Assembly: GCA_023249275.1 (NCBI GenBank)
Contig: JAHFCV010000151.1
Location: forward strand, 1 to 5,278
Source: Candidatus Methanoperedens sp.
GTDB lineage: Archaea; Halobacteriota; Methanosarcinia; Methanosarcinales; Methanoperedenaceae
Direction: 5' to 3'
DNA: 5,278 nt
The notes under the pieces were generated by a model, which was not told where the DNA came from, did not search any database, and worked only from the letters and a program-made list of their open reading frames with translations. This document shows positions 1 through 5,278 of the stretch, piece after piece. The position numbers and the translations under genes were made by a program. The stretch's first letter is position 1; every line of letters begins with the position of its first letter.

Positions 1-57
1 ATTTTCGATTTCCTTTTCAGTCAGTTGTAGTTTCGAGCGCTGGCTTAAAAATGGCAT
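1..57 (-). CDS. IS630-like transposase, N-terminal 19 codons only (runs off the window)
   Basis: Reading the minus strand from the ATG at 57-55 gives an open frame to the window edge, MPFLSQRSKLQLTEKEIEN. The pattern of a few residues, then S-x-R-x-x-L-x-L-T-x-x-E, resembles the start of IS630/Tc1-mariner group transposases, where it precedes the first helix-turn-helix that binds the element's ends. Such transposases insert at TA dinucleotides. A possible element end lies at about 80, where a TA (81-82) joins the decayed restriction-enzyme fragment; this boundary is inferred, not proven. With only 19 residues visible, the family call rests on a short match recalled from related proteins, and a host gene with a similar start cannot be excluded. 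Confidence 0.5.
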   Translation of the reverse strand, partial: MPFLSQRSKLQLTEKEIEN

Positions 58-75
58 ATTATTATATTAGCGCTC
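35..75. repeat. Short inverted repeat around the putative transposase start
   Basis: GAGCGCT at 35-41 is matched by its reverse complement AGCGCTC at 69-75, flanking the putative transposase start codon. It may form a hairpin over the translation start, or the outer copy may belong to the terminal inverted repeat of the element. The core AGCGCT is itself palindromic, so chance is a real alternative. Confidence 0.4.
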
Positions 76-81
76 TTTACT

Positions 82-398
82 AATAAATGTTGTTATGTTA
101 TTTTGGAATCGTTGTACTAGGTCATACAACAAATTATTTTATTGTAAAAAATGATTATTCTATCTACTTTATTTTAGCACTTTTCAATTCACAACTTTTA
201 AATTGGCGGTTCAAATTAACAAGCACAACAAACCATGTTTCGGGAGACGAAGCGAGACGATTGCCCATCCGCCGCATCTCCTTCACCACCTCTCCCGCCC
301 GCCGCGCCTCCCTCGCTGCTGAGGCAAAGGCGCTGTACTCTGCTTTTCTGGAAGCGCCGGACAGTATAAATAAGTGTAAATACTCTCAAATCCAATAA
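82..398 (+). pseudogene. Decayed C-terminal fragment of a TaqI/Eco57I-like restriction-modification enzyme (target-recognition domain)
   Basis: An open frame from the ATG at 87 to the TAA at 396-398 gives 103 residues, but it is not a whole gene. The stretch GHTTNYFIV, then ILALFNSQLLNWRFKLTST, TNHVSGDEARRLPIRRI, then an alanine-rich helix, matches the C-terminal specificity region of type IIG and adenine-N6 methyltransferases (TaqI-like C-terminal domain), which selects the DNA target. The Rossmann methyltransferase domain with its NPPY motif, normally several hundred residues upstream, is missing. Two stop codons (81-86) close this frame just upstream. A neighbouring frame is open from 82 to a stop at 118-120, and a one-base shift near 117 would join it to the main frame, so a frameshift is likely. 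Probable cause: insertion of the IS630-like element, with decay. A translated remnant is possible but unlikely to work. Confidence 0.7.
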
Positions 399-533
399 CT
401 ATTTTATATCATACCTTCATATCTAAATCTATGACAACTGTTACGCTAAAAGCTAAAGGGCAGTAGAGTTTGCGTTATTAAAAACCACATTCGATATTGG
501 ATTGTTAAGATCAAAAGATATTTTAATATTAAA
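399..533. other. AT-rich intergenic region upstream of ruvB
   Basis: No gene is visible here. TTTATAT at 403-409 and TTATTAAAA around 476-484 resemble archaeal TATA boxes, but neither has a clear BRE or a position that settles the transcription start. No Shine-Dalgarno-like sequence precedes the ruvB start in the last 20 bases, so ruvB may be leaderless or weakly initiated. The ruvB promoter is expected to lie in this interval. Confidence 0.4.
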
Positions 534-535
534 AT
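520..535. repeat. 16-bp perfect palindrome overlapping the ruvB start codon
   Basis: ATTTTAATATTAAAAT reads identically on both strands, and its last two bases are the A and T of the ruvB ATG. Its position suits an operator that would block transcription or initiation. Its pure A/T composition means it could also arise by chance in AT-rich DNA. The sequence is seen directly; the regulatory role is speculation. Confidence 0.4.
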
Positions 536-1553
536 GAACATGGAAGAAAAAATAATCACACAAGAAAGAATCATCACCCCAACCTCGCTGAACGATGAAA
601 AAGAGGACATACAGGAACTCACAATCCGCCCCACGCGGCTTGATGAATTCATCGGGCAGCACGCACTCAAGGAATCCCTGAAAATATTTATAGAGGCTTC
701 CAGGAAAAGGGAAGAACCGCTTGACCACGTCCTTTTTTCAGGACCCCCCGGTCTTGGTAAAACCACGCTTGCTCACATTATTGCGCATGAGATGGGGTCT
801 GATATAAAAAGTACCTCAGGACCGGTGCTTGAAAAACCAGGCGACCTTGCCGCAATACTGACGACGCTAAAGCGCGGGGATGTGCTTTTCATTGACGAAA
901 TACACCGCCTGAATTCTGTTATTGAGGAAATCCTTTATCCTGCGATGGAAGATTTCGAGATTGATGTGATGATAGGCGAGGGACCAAGCGCGCGCTCAAT
1001 AAAGCTCAACCTTGAACATTTCACACTCATCGGCGCAACCACAAGAGTCGGGCTTCTTGGCTCGCCTTTCCGGGACAGGTTCGGTTTCACGTCGCGGCTT
1101 AACCTGTATTCGGTAGAGGAGCTTGTGGAGGTTGTTGCTCGAAGCGCTTCTATCCTGCATATCCCCCTAACGCAGGACGGCTCACTTGAGATAGCAAAGC
1201 GAAGCCGCGGCACCCCGCGCATCGCGAATCGGTTGCTTCGGCGAGTCTGGGATTTTGCCCTTGTGAGAGCTGAGGGAAAAATCACGCAGGATGTTGCGGA
1301 TGCTGCTCTCACCATGCTGGGTATCGACAGGCTCGGGCTGGATGAGCTTGACAGGCGGATTCTCAGTATAATAGCGCAGGATTTTGAGGGAGGACCTGTG
1401 GGCGTTAAGACTATTGCCATATCAGTAGGCGAGGAGGTCAGGACAATTGAAGAAGTGTACGAACCCTACCTGATACAGATTGGATTTATCAAGCGAACAC
1501 CGCAGGGCAGGGAAACCACGCAGGCGGCGAAGGAGCATATAAGAATTCGTTAA
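534..1553 (+). CDS. ruvB: RuvB, Holliday-junction branch-migration DNA helicase (ATPase)
   Basis: RuvB forms hexameric rings that, guided by RuvA, use ATP to pump DNA through Holliday junctions during recombination and repair. The 339 residues match the usual bacterial length. Visible in order are Walker A GPPGLGKTT (70-78), Walker B LFIDEIH (118-124), sensor 1 GATTR (167-171), the arginine-finger region SPFRDRFG (177-184), sensor 2 RGTPRIANRLLRR (225-237), and the C-terminal winged helix from about 268, including GGPVG and RTPQGRETT. All catalytic residues look intact, so it should be an active ATPase. The ATG at 534 is used; the ATG at 540 would remove two residues, and neither has a good ribosome binding site. 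It is monocistronic here and converges on the DUF447 gene. Archaea normally use Hjc and Hel308-type enzymes, so transfer from bacteria is likely. No ruvA or ruvC is present in the window. Confidence 0.96.
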   Translation: MNMEEKIITQERIITPTSLNDEKEDIQELTIRPTRLDEFIGQHALKESLKIFIEASRKREEPLDHVLFSGPPGLGKTTLAHIIAHEMGSDIKSTSGPVLEKPGDLAAILTTLKRGDVLFIDEIHRLNSVIEEILYPAMEDFEIDVMIGEGPSARSIKLNLEHFTLIGATTRVGLLGSPFRDRFGFTSRLNLYSVEELVEVVARSASILHIPLTQDGSLEIAKRSRGTPRIANRLLRRVWDFALVRAEGKITQDVADAALTMLGIDRLGLDELDRRILSIIAQDFEGGPVGVKTIAISVGEEVRTIEEVYEPYLIQIGFIKRTPQGRETTQAAKEHIRIR

Positions 1554-1554
1554 G

Positions 1555-1584
1555 AATCAGCTCATTTCGAGCCAATCAGCTCAT
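1555..1584. repeat. 11-bp direct repeat at the convergent gene ends
   Basis: AATCAGCTCAT occurs at 1555-1565 and again at 1574-1584. The first copy lies between the two convergent stop codons and runs into the end of the DUF447 gene; the second encodes part of its last residues. A small tandem duplication at the 3' end is possible. No clear hairpin or T-run terminator is visible for either gene. Confidence 0.45.
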
Positions 1585-2125
1585 ACAATAACCGCATCGC
1601 TTCCTTCTCGCGCGCGCCACCGCATTTGTTTACTATAGTGTTGTAATATTTGATGCATTTGAGATATTTCTGTTCCTTTAGTACCACATAGCGCGTAGCA
1701 TGAATTAAAGACTCAATGACTGCATTGAAACCGCGATTCACGGGCAGGAGCTTTCGAGTGATTATTTTTCCTTTGATTGGGAATAGCTCAACAACAGAGA
1801 CATCTTTGCCTTTTTTGTATTTGCAATCAAAAAGAATCCATCCCATCGCATCCTTCAAAACCGGAAAGCCATCAGTGAATTCAAATCTTTCAGGCTCAAT
1901 ATCAGAAAGTGCCGACTGCACGAACAAAACCGGGTCGTCCACGATATTTGCAGCCGCAACAGGCTTCTTCATAATGTTATCCAGCGTCTTTGAGTTATAA
2001 ATCCTGGCAAAAAGCCTGCCGCCCTTCCTGTGCAAACCAATAGGCGCTGCATTGGGCACTCCATCAGGCGAAATGGTTGTTAAAATCACTTCAGATATCC
2101 CTTCATGTATCCCGAAATCCTCCAT
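1562..2125 (-). CDS. DUF447 family protein, flavin-reductase-like split-barrel fold
   Basis: This is a 187-residue protein of the DUF447 family, known mainly from archaea. Solved archaeal members have an FMN-binding split-barrel fold like flavin reductases, but the reaction is not established. The sequence starts with the typical block GIHEGISEVILTT and SPDGVPNAAPIGL (19-31), in the strand-turn-strand position that lines the flavin site. A barrel domain spans about residues 5-125, with NIVDDPVLFVQSAL near 60-73. A helical C-terminal part follows from LLPVNRGFNAVIESLIHATRY (126-146). The length is normal and no signal peptide or membrane segment is seen, so it is cytoplasmic. It starts 5 bp after the CitG-like stop codon, implying cotranscription and a shared pathway. 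Related genes also occur in bacterial tetrahydromethanopterin clusters, as far as I recall, which hints at C1-cofactor metabolism; this is not proven. Confidence 0.92.
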   Translation of the reverse strand: MEDFGIHEGISEVILTTISPDGVPNAAPIGLHRKGGRLFARIYNSKTLDNIMKKPVAAANIVDDPVLFVQSALSDIEPERFEFTDGFPVLKDAMGWILFDCKYKKGKDVSVVELFPIKGKIITRKLLPVNRGFNAVIESLIHATRYVVLKEQKYLKCIKYYNTIVNKCGGAREKEAMRLLYELIGSK

Positions 2126-2130
2126 ATTTA

Positions 2131-2994
2131 TCAGAATCTCATCCCCTTAAATAGCGAAACGAACAGCCCCGCGATGATTATATCAGCGGTTGAGCCTGGA
2201 TTTACGCCCTCCTTCAACAAAGACTCATCAAAAGAGCGTATCTCTTCCCTTATCTCATCCATATCCCCTTTTTGCAGGATTTTTTTTGCCCGCATGGAAA
2301 TCTCCTCTGCTTTTTTGCTGTCGAATTTTGTCTGGATGAAGGTATCTTTATTGCTGGAAAGGAGTTCCATAAACGTAAGGACAACGGCATCATTGATGCC
2401 GTGTTTTTTGATTTTGCCCTGAATCGAAGCGGCACACTCGAAAGTTCTTTTAAAACCATTTGTCCACTCCTCAGCTATCATATCATAACCACAGGAAATT
2501 TCCATGAGATAATAGAGGGTCAGTCCCTGCGCTTTTATTTTGTCGATGGAACCAGTATCCCCAAGGTCAAGTTTATTCACAGGTTTTACTTTAACCTTAG
2601 CCTCTAAAAACGCCTTGTAAAATAGGACGGCATCCTCCACGCTTGTTTCTCTTACGACCCTTTGAGCCTGCGCTTTCAGGCATGTTTTATTTTCACATCT
2701 ACCTGCCGCCATCACAAGCGGTATAAGCAAAAGAAACGCTCCGAAATGCGTGTTGCCACCCTTTTGCCATTTGCCGCTCTCTGCAACAGCCTCATGGATG
2801 AGCGTGCCAACGCCCGACTTTGAGCGTGCAGCCTTTTCCATGATTGGATATACTCCTACCGCGCTTGCAAGGAAGTGTTCAAAGCTTGTGTCGGTGTAGT
2901 TGTGGTCTCTGTCGATGTTGCCCGGCTTGGGCGTGGCTGAGACCTCAAGAATCATGGCAAGCTGGGCGCAGCGCGCGATGTGGGAGGTGTCCAT
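2131..2994 (-). CDS. CitG-like triphosphoribosyl-dephospho-CoA synthase family protein
   Basis: The 287-residue protein belongs to the CitG/MdcB family. The bacterial enzymes join ATP and dephospho-CoA to make the prosthetic-group precursor of citrate lyase or malonate decarboxylase. Three family motifs are present: EVSATPKPGNIDRDHNY (17-33), GGNTHFGAFLLL (79-90), and NPGSTADIIIAGL (265-277). The helical architecture and length fit. No citrate lyase or malonate decarboxylase genes are in the window, so the archaeal protein probably makes a related phosphoribosyl-type linkage on another cofactor; this is inference from its pairing with DUF447. The start is 3 bp after the HEPN stop codon. AGGT, seven bases upstream (3002-3005 on the opposite strand), can act as the ribosome binding site and supports this ATG. 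Calling it citG would overstate what is known. Confidence 0.9.
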   Translation of the reverse strand: MDTSHIARCAQLAMILEVSATPKPGNIDRDHNYTDTSFEHFLASAVGVYPIMEKAARSKSGVGTLIHEAVAESGKWQKGGNTHFGAFLLLIPLVMAAGRCENKTCLKAQAQRVVRETSVEDAVLFYKAFLEAKVKVKPVNKLDLGDTGSIDKIKAQGLTLYYLMEISCGYDMIAEEWTNGFKRTFECAASIQGKIKKHGINDAVVLTFMELLSSNKDTFIQTKFDSKKAEEISMRAKKILQKGDMDEIREEIRSFDESLLKEGVNPGSTADIIIAGLFVSLFKGMRF

Positions 2995-2997
2995 CGG

Positions 2998-3435
2998 TTA
3001 TACCTGAATTTTATAATTTTTCTTCAACAATGGAATTAATATCTCAAAGACTGTTCGCATCCTCGTTTCACTCATCATAGCATTATCAAGGGTGAATTGC
3101 TGGGATGGAATCCATATCGGCTTAACGCTCCAATCGGGATATCTTGAGATAGCCCAATTTTCTTCAAGGGGTATGACCGCATCTTCAAGCTTTGCCATAG
3201 TCGGGTTGTCTATTTTATCTTTGAACTCATTAAGGAAAAAAGAGAAAATTTCATGTTTATAGATGCCAATTTTACCTTCTGCCGCAAGACATGCCTTTAG
3301 CAGTTTTTCTACTGCCTGCTGTGCATGATAAACGGCAAGGTTAAATTTTTTCTTTTCGACGAGCATCGATACGACTTCATAGTCATTATTTGCTTCAATA
3401 AGGTATGCTTTTGCGACTTCGAGTTGCTTTATCAT
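2998..3435 (-). CDS. HEPN domain protein (COG2250-like), partner of the MNT nucleotidyltransferase
   Basis: This is a 145-residue all-helical protein. AVYHAQQAVEKLLKACLAAEG (34-54) is the hallmark second helix of the HEPN family, followed by YKHEIFSF (59-66), where family members have THDL, and SRYPD (97-101). HEPN proteins next to MNT nucleotidyltransferases form toxin-antitoxin-like pairs in which HEPN is often an RNase controlled by the MNT partner. The RNase motif R-x(4-6)-H of active HEPN toxins is not visible: no arginine after residue 90 is followed by histidine. This copy may be catalytically inactive, a different subclass, or a substrate-binding partner. Its ATG overlaps the MNT stop codon as ATGA, so translation is coupled. 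GGGAAG inside the end of the MNT gene is a possible ribosome binding site. CitG-like follows after 3 bp. Confidence 0.9.
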   Translation of the reverse strand: MIKQLEVAKAYLIEANNDYEVVSMLVEKKKFNLAVYHAQQAVEKLLKACLAAEGKIGIYKHEIFSFFLNEFKDKIDNPTMAKLEDAVIPLEENWAISRYPDWSVKPIWIPSQQFTLDNAMMSETRMRTVFEILIPLLKKNYKIQV

Positions 3436-3851
3436 GCCACAACTTCCCAGTAATCGGCATGGCCAACAACCCTGCCTGGTACTATCTGTTTAAAATGTTC
3501 CTTTAGTTTATCGAAGGTGCCATCGTCATATAATGCAATTCCATAGTTTAGGATATTAAGTATAAGCGGATTGAGAGCTTCCAATGCAGCCTCCAGTTCG
3601 TTGACCGATGCGGTCTTTGGAGAAACCTGGCCTACTGTGCGATAAAGCCTTTTCCTGAGTTCTATTTCAAGATCGCGCCGTTCCATCCAGTCAGCGAAGC
3701 TCATGTTCAGGATTATGAGGATATCAATGTCGGAATATTCTTGAGATGTTCCTTTTGCGTATGAGCCGAATAAGATTACGCTGCGAAGGTCATCATGAAA
3801 CCTATTCTTTAACTCTGATATTATTTTTTCTGAAAGTTCATGTGAAAGCAT
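3432..3851 (-). CDS. MNT-type nucleotidyltransferase domain protein (Pol-beta superfamily), likely antitoxin
   Basis: This 139-residue protein has the minimal nucleotidyltransferase signature VILFGSYAKGTSQEYSDIDILII (25-47): G29-S30 for nucleotide binding, and D41 and D43 as metal ligands. A third acidic residue normally sits on a later strand. The corresponding region around VGQVSPKTASVNELE shows no obvious Asp-x-hydrophobic pattern, so activity is uncertain. The end of the domain (LNPLILNILNYGIALYDDG, about 93-111) is typical of the family. In studied MNT/HEPN systems the MNT protein neutralises the HEPN toxin, in some cases by adding AMP to a tyrosine; whether that applies here is unknown. 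It overlaps the HEPN gene by 4 bp and starts 13 bp after the nuclease-like gene. No strong Shine-Dalgarno sequence precedes its ATG. Confidence 0.92.
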   Translation of the reverse strand: MLSHELSEKIISELKNRFHDDLRSVILFGSYAKGTSQEYSDIDILIILNMSFADWMERRDLEIELRKRLYRTVGQVSPKTASVNELEAALEALNPLILNILNYGIALYDDGTFDKLKEHFKQIVPGRVVGHADYWEVVA

Positions 3852-3864
3852 ATATTAACTCTTA

Positions 3865-4587
3865 CTAATTACAAGATGGTTTCATATCTGAGACATACCC
3901 AACAAAAGCAATTGCAGGGTATATATATTTTTGATCCCTGTTATTATACTCAATATGTTTTTTAAGTTTTTTAGGTACTAACCAAAGTGAGATTAGATTT
4001 GGTTTTTCATCAAACGGTGATTTTTTTATTAATTTCATGAATGATCCTACGACATCCTTATCCTCAAATTTGTCTTTAGAATGTTGATAAAATGCAACGG
4101 TCTGTATTGCAACTTTAAATATACCTTTATCGTTTGTCAAATATTTACATTGGTCTGTCCTTATATTTTTTAGTTGGATTAAAGCTGAGTTGAATTGTTT
4201 GGATATATATTCGGGGGGATTATCTGCATTTTTATAAAAAAAATCCGTATGTTTTAGTTCTAATAGGTATGAATAATTGTGATAGTTTATCCAGTAATCA
4301 ACACGTCCAGTAGATTCTTCTTCCCCAGTAGGCTTTCTCTTCAATGGTTGTTCCATTACAAAATCACAAGTCATATCTGCTATTGACGGACAAATAACAG
4401 AAAGTATCTGCTTTTCTTTTCGAAGGAAAATATTTTCTCCAGTTACATCAAAATAGTTAGTTGCTCTTTTAACAATGATATTAATAAGACCATCTAAAAA
4501 ATTTCTTGTAACTCTAGTTCCGTCACCATCGTTTATTGATAATTCAATACCTAATTGTCCACAATTTCTTACGGGTAATAACTTCAT
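3865..4587 (-). CDS. Uncharacterised protein with a PD-(D/E)XK nuclease-like signature
   Basis: I do not recognise the family by name. From the ATG at 4587 it has 240 residues. GRVDYWINYHNYSYLLELKHTDFF (94-117) has Asp97 near the start of one predicted strand, a hairpin-like turn, and Glu110-x-Lys112 at the end of the next. This spacing is that of PD-(D/E)XK nucleases (D, then ExK), the fold of many restriction and defence enzymes. Mixed strands follow (GIFKVAIQTVAFYQ, LISLWLVPKKL), with no membrane segment. The frame also reads from a GTG at 4614, which overlaps the stop codon of the upstream gene; the ATG is preferred because GAGGG sits six bases before it. The gene is clearly more AT-rich than both neighbours, which suggests recent acquisition. 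Nuclease activity is inferred from motif only. Confidence 0.8.
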   Translation of the reverse strand: MKLLPVRNCGQLGIELSINDGDGTRVTRNFLDGLINIIVKRATNYFDVTGENIFLRKEKQILSVICPSIADMTCDFVMEQPLKRKPTGEEESTGRVDYWINYHNYSYLLELKHTDFFYKNADNPPEYISKQFNSALIQLKNIRTDQCKYLTNDKGIFKVAIQTVAFYQHSKDKFEDKDVVGSFMKLIKKSPFDEKPNLISLWLVPKKLKKHIEYNNRDQKYIYPAIAFVGYVSDMKPSCN

Positions 4588-4593
4588 AAAAAT

Positions 4594-4598
4594 CCCTC
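4594..4598 (-). promoter_or_regulatory. Ribosome binding site deciding the start of the nuclease-like gene
   Basis: GAGGG on the minus strand lies six bases before the ATG at 4587-4585. This favours the ATG over the GTG at 4614, which has only a weaker AGGCGG nearby. Confidence 0.5.
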
Positions 4599-4610
4599 TA
4601 AATGGTAAAT

Positions 4611-5278
4611 TCACCCCGCCTTCTTCAATATCCCCCGTCCCGCAATTACTCCTGTCGCCGCCGCATTCACAATATCCCTCGACAAGCCCGCGCCGTCACC
4701 TGCCGCGAACAGGTTCTTGACATTTGATTCCATGTTCCTGTCAACCAGAACCTGCATGGAATAGAACTTCACCTCGGGCGCGTACAAAAGCGTGGAATCT
4801 GATGCCACTCCCGGTATTATCTCGTTTAAAACCTCAAGACCCTCCCGTATGTCGGTAACAATGCGGTGGGGCAGCGCCATGGAAATATCGCCCGGCGTCA
4901 CGTCCTTAAGAGTATTAACCACAACATTTTTCTTGAGCCTTTTTTCAGTAGTGCGCCTGCCGCGCCGCAGGTCGCCCATCCTCTGAAGCACCGGCTTTCC
5001 TCCGCCGATTGTTGTTGCAAGTTTGGCAATGCTGCGTCCGTAGCGCACGGTATTCTCAATGGGTTCGGTAAGCTCCACCCTGACAATGAAAGCAAAATTC
5101 GTGTTCTCTGACTCCATATTCCTCATGGAGTGACCGTTCGTGGCTATGAATCCCTCGTACTCTTCCTTGACCACGAAACCGTGCTCGTTGGTGCAGAAAG
5201 TCCTCACAAAATCATCGTAGGTCTTTGTCTGGATATGGAATTTCGGGTCGCGGTTAATCTTTGTTATCGGGTCCATCA
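4611..5278 (-). CDS. FAD-dependent dehydrogenase, COG2509-like, C-terminal part (N-terminus outside the window)
   Basis: The frame is open through the window edge, so the Met at 5276 is internal and the true start lies beyond. Family members are roughly twice as long and begin with a GxGxxG Rossmann motif, which is not visible here. The last part, LFAAGDGAGLSRDIVNAAATGVIAGRGIL, carries the second FAD-contacting motif GDGAG (193-197, counting from the Met at 5276) and the typical closing helix. Upstream, GRSIAKLATTIGGGKPVLQRMGDLRRGRRTTEKRL is characteristic of the uncharacterised COG2509 FAD-dependent dehydrogenases. These are cytoplasmic flavoproteins of unknown substrate. It appears to be the first visible gene of the minus-strand series; the next gene starts about 23 bp after its stop codon. 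It is more GC-rich than the gene that follows, so it is probably native core metabolism. Confidence 0.9.
   Translation of the reverse strand, partial: MDPITKINRDPKFHIQTKTYDDFVRTFCTNEHGFVVKEEYEGFIATNGHSMRNMESENTNFAFIVRVELTEPIENTVRYGRSIAKLATTIGGGKPVLQRMGDLRRGRRTTEKRLKKNVVVNTLKDVTPGDISMALPHRIVTDIREGLEVLNEIIPGVASDSTLLYAPEVKFYSMQVLVDRNMESNVKNLFAAGDGAGLSRDIVNAAATGVIAGRGILKKAG

Noticed and set aside
446..766. Minus-strand open frames of 91-106 codons covering the start of ruvB
   Set aside because: They overlap the conserved RuvB N-terminus, look low-complexity, and have no recognisable domain.
935..1420. 161-codon open frame on the minus strand inside ruvB
   Set aside because: It is antisense to the conserved RuvB motifs and its serine- and arginine-rich translation resembles no protein family.
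1554..1561. Bidirectional terminator between ruvB and the DUF447 gene
   Set aside because: The gap is only 8 bp, and there is no T-run or stable hairpin on either strand; only a 4-bp stem can be drawn.
4588..4614. GTG start for the nuclease-like gene overlapping the FAD-dehydrogenase stop codon
   Set aside because: It adds nine unremarkable residues, and the downstream ATG has a better-spaced GAGGG; it remains possible.
1..5278. CRISPR array, tRNA or rRNA genes
   Set aside because: No regularly spaced repeats, no cloverleaf-like or tRNA consensus blocks, and no conserved rRNA segments were seen on either strand by eye.

Overview
The window looks like a piece of a euryarchaeal chromosome, most likely from the Methanosarcinales or a relative such as an ANME or Methanoperedens-type archaeon. 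The main evidence is a DUF447 flavoprotein gene next to an archaeal-type CitG-like gene, together with an MNT/HEPN pair, which is very common in archaea. Lineage is inferred from gene content only. A bacterial-type RuvB in such a background would be an acquired gene.

Left part (1-533): the edge carries what looks like the first 19 codons of an IS630-type transposase on the minus strand. This is followed by a decayed fragment of a restriction-modification enzyme, the C-terminal target-recognition region of a TaqI/Eco57I-like methyltransferase. The fragment switches abruptly from AT-rich to GC-rich. An AT-rich gap follows and ends in a 16-bp perfect palindrome that overlaps the ruvB start codon. 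This part reads as a scarred accessory region.

Centre-left (534-1553, plus strand): an intact RuvB Holliday-junction branch-migration ATPase with all its AAA+ motifs. No ruvA or ruvC lies beside it. It converges on the minus-strand genes with only 8 bp between the stop codons.

Right part (1562-5278, minus strand): six tightly packed genes that could be one transcription unit. In transcription order they are a COG2509-like FAD-dependent dehydrogenase (partial), an unrecognised AT-rich protein with a PD-(D/E)XK nuclease-like signature, an MNT nucleotidyltransferase, a HEPN protein, a CitG-like triphosphoribosyl-dephospho-CoA synthase homologue, and a DUF447 flavin-binding-fold protein. MNT and HEPN overlap by ATGA, as in toxin-antitoxin pairs. 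CitG-like and DUF447 form a probable metabolic pair of unproven function. The nuclease-like gene and the MNT/HEPN pair look like a small defence-type insert between metabolic genes. The most interesting candidate for a new system is therefore the three-gene set nuclease-like ORF, MNT and HEPN, though this is inference from adjacency.
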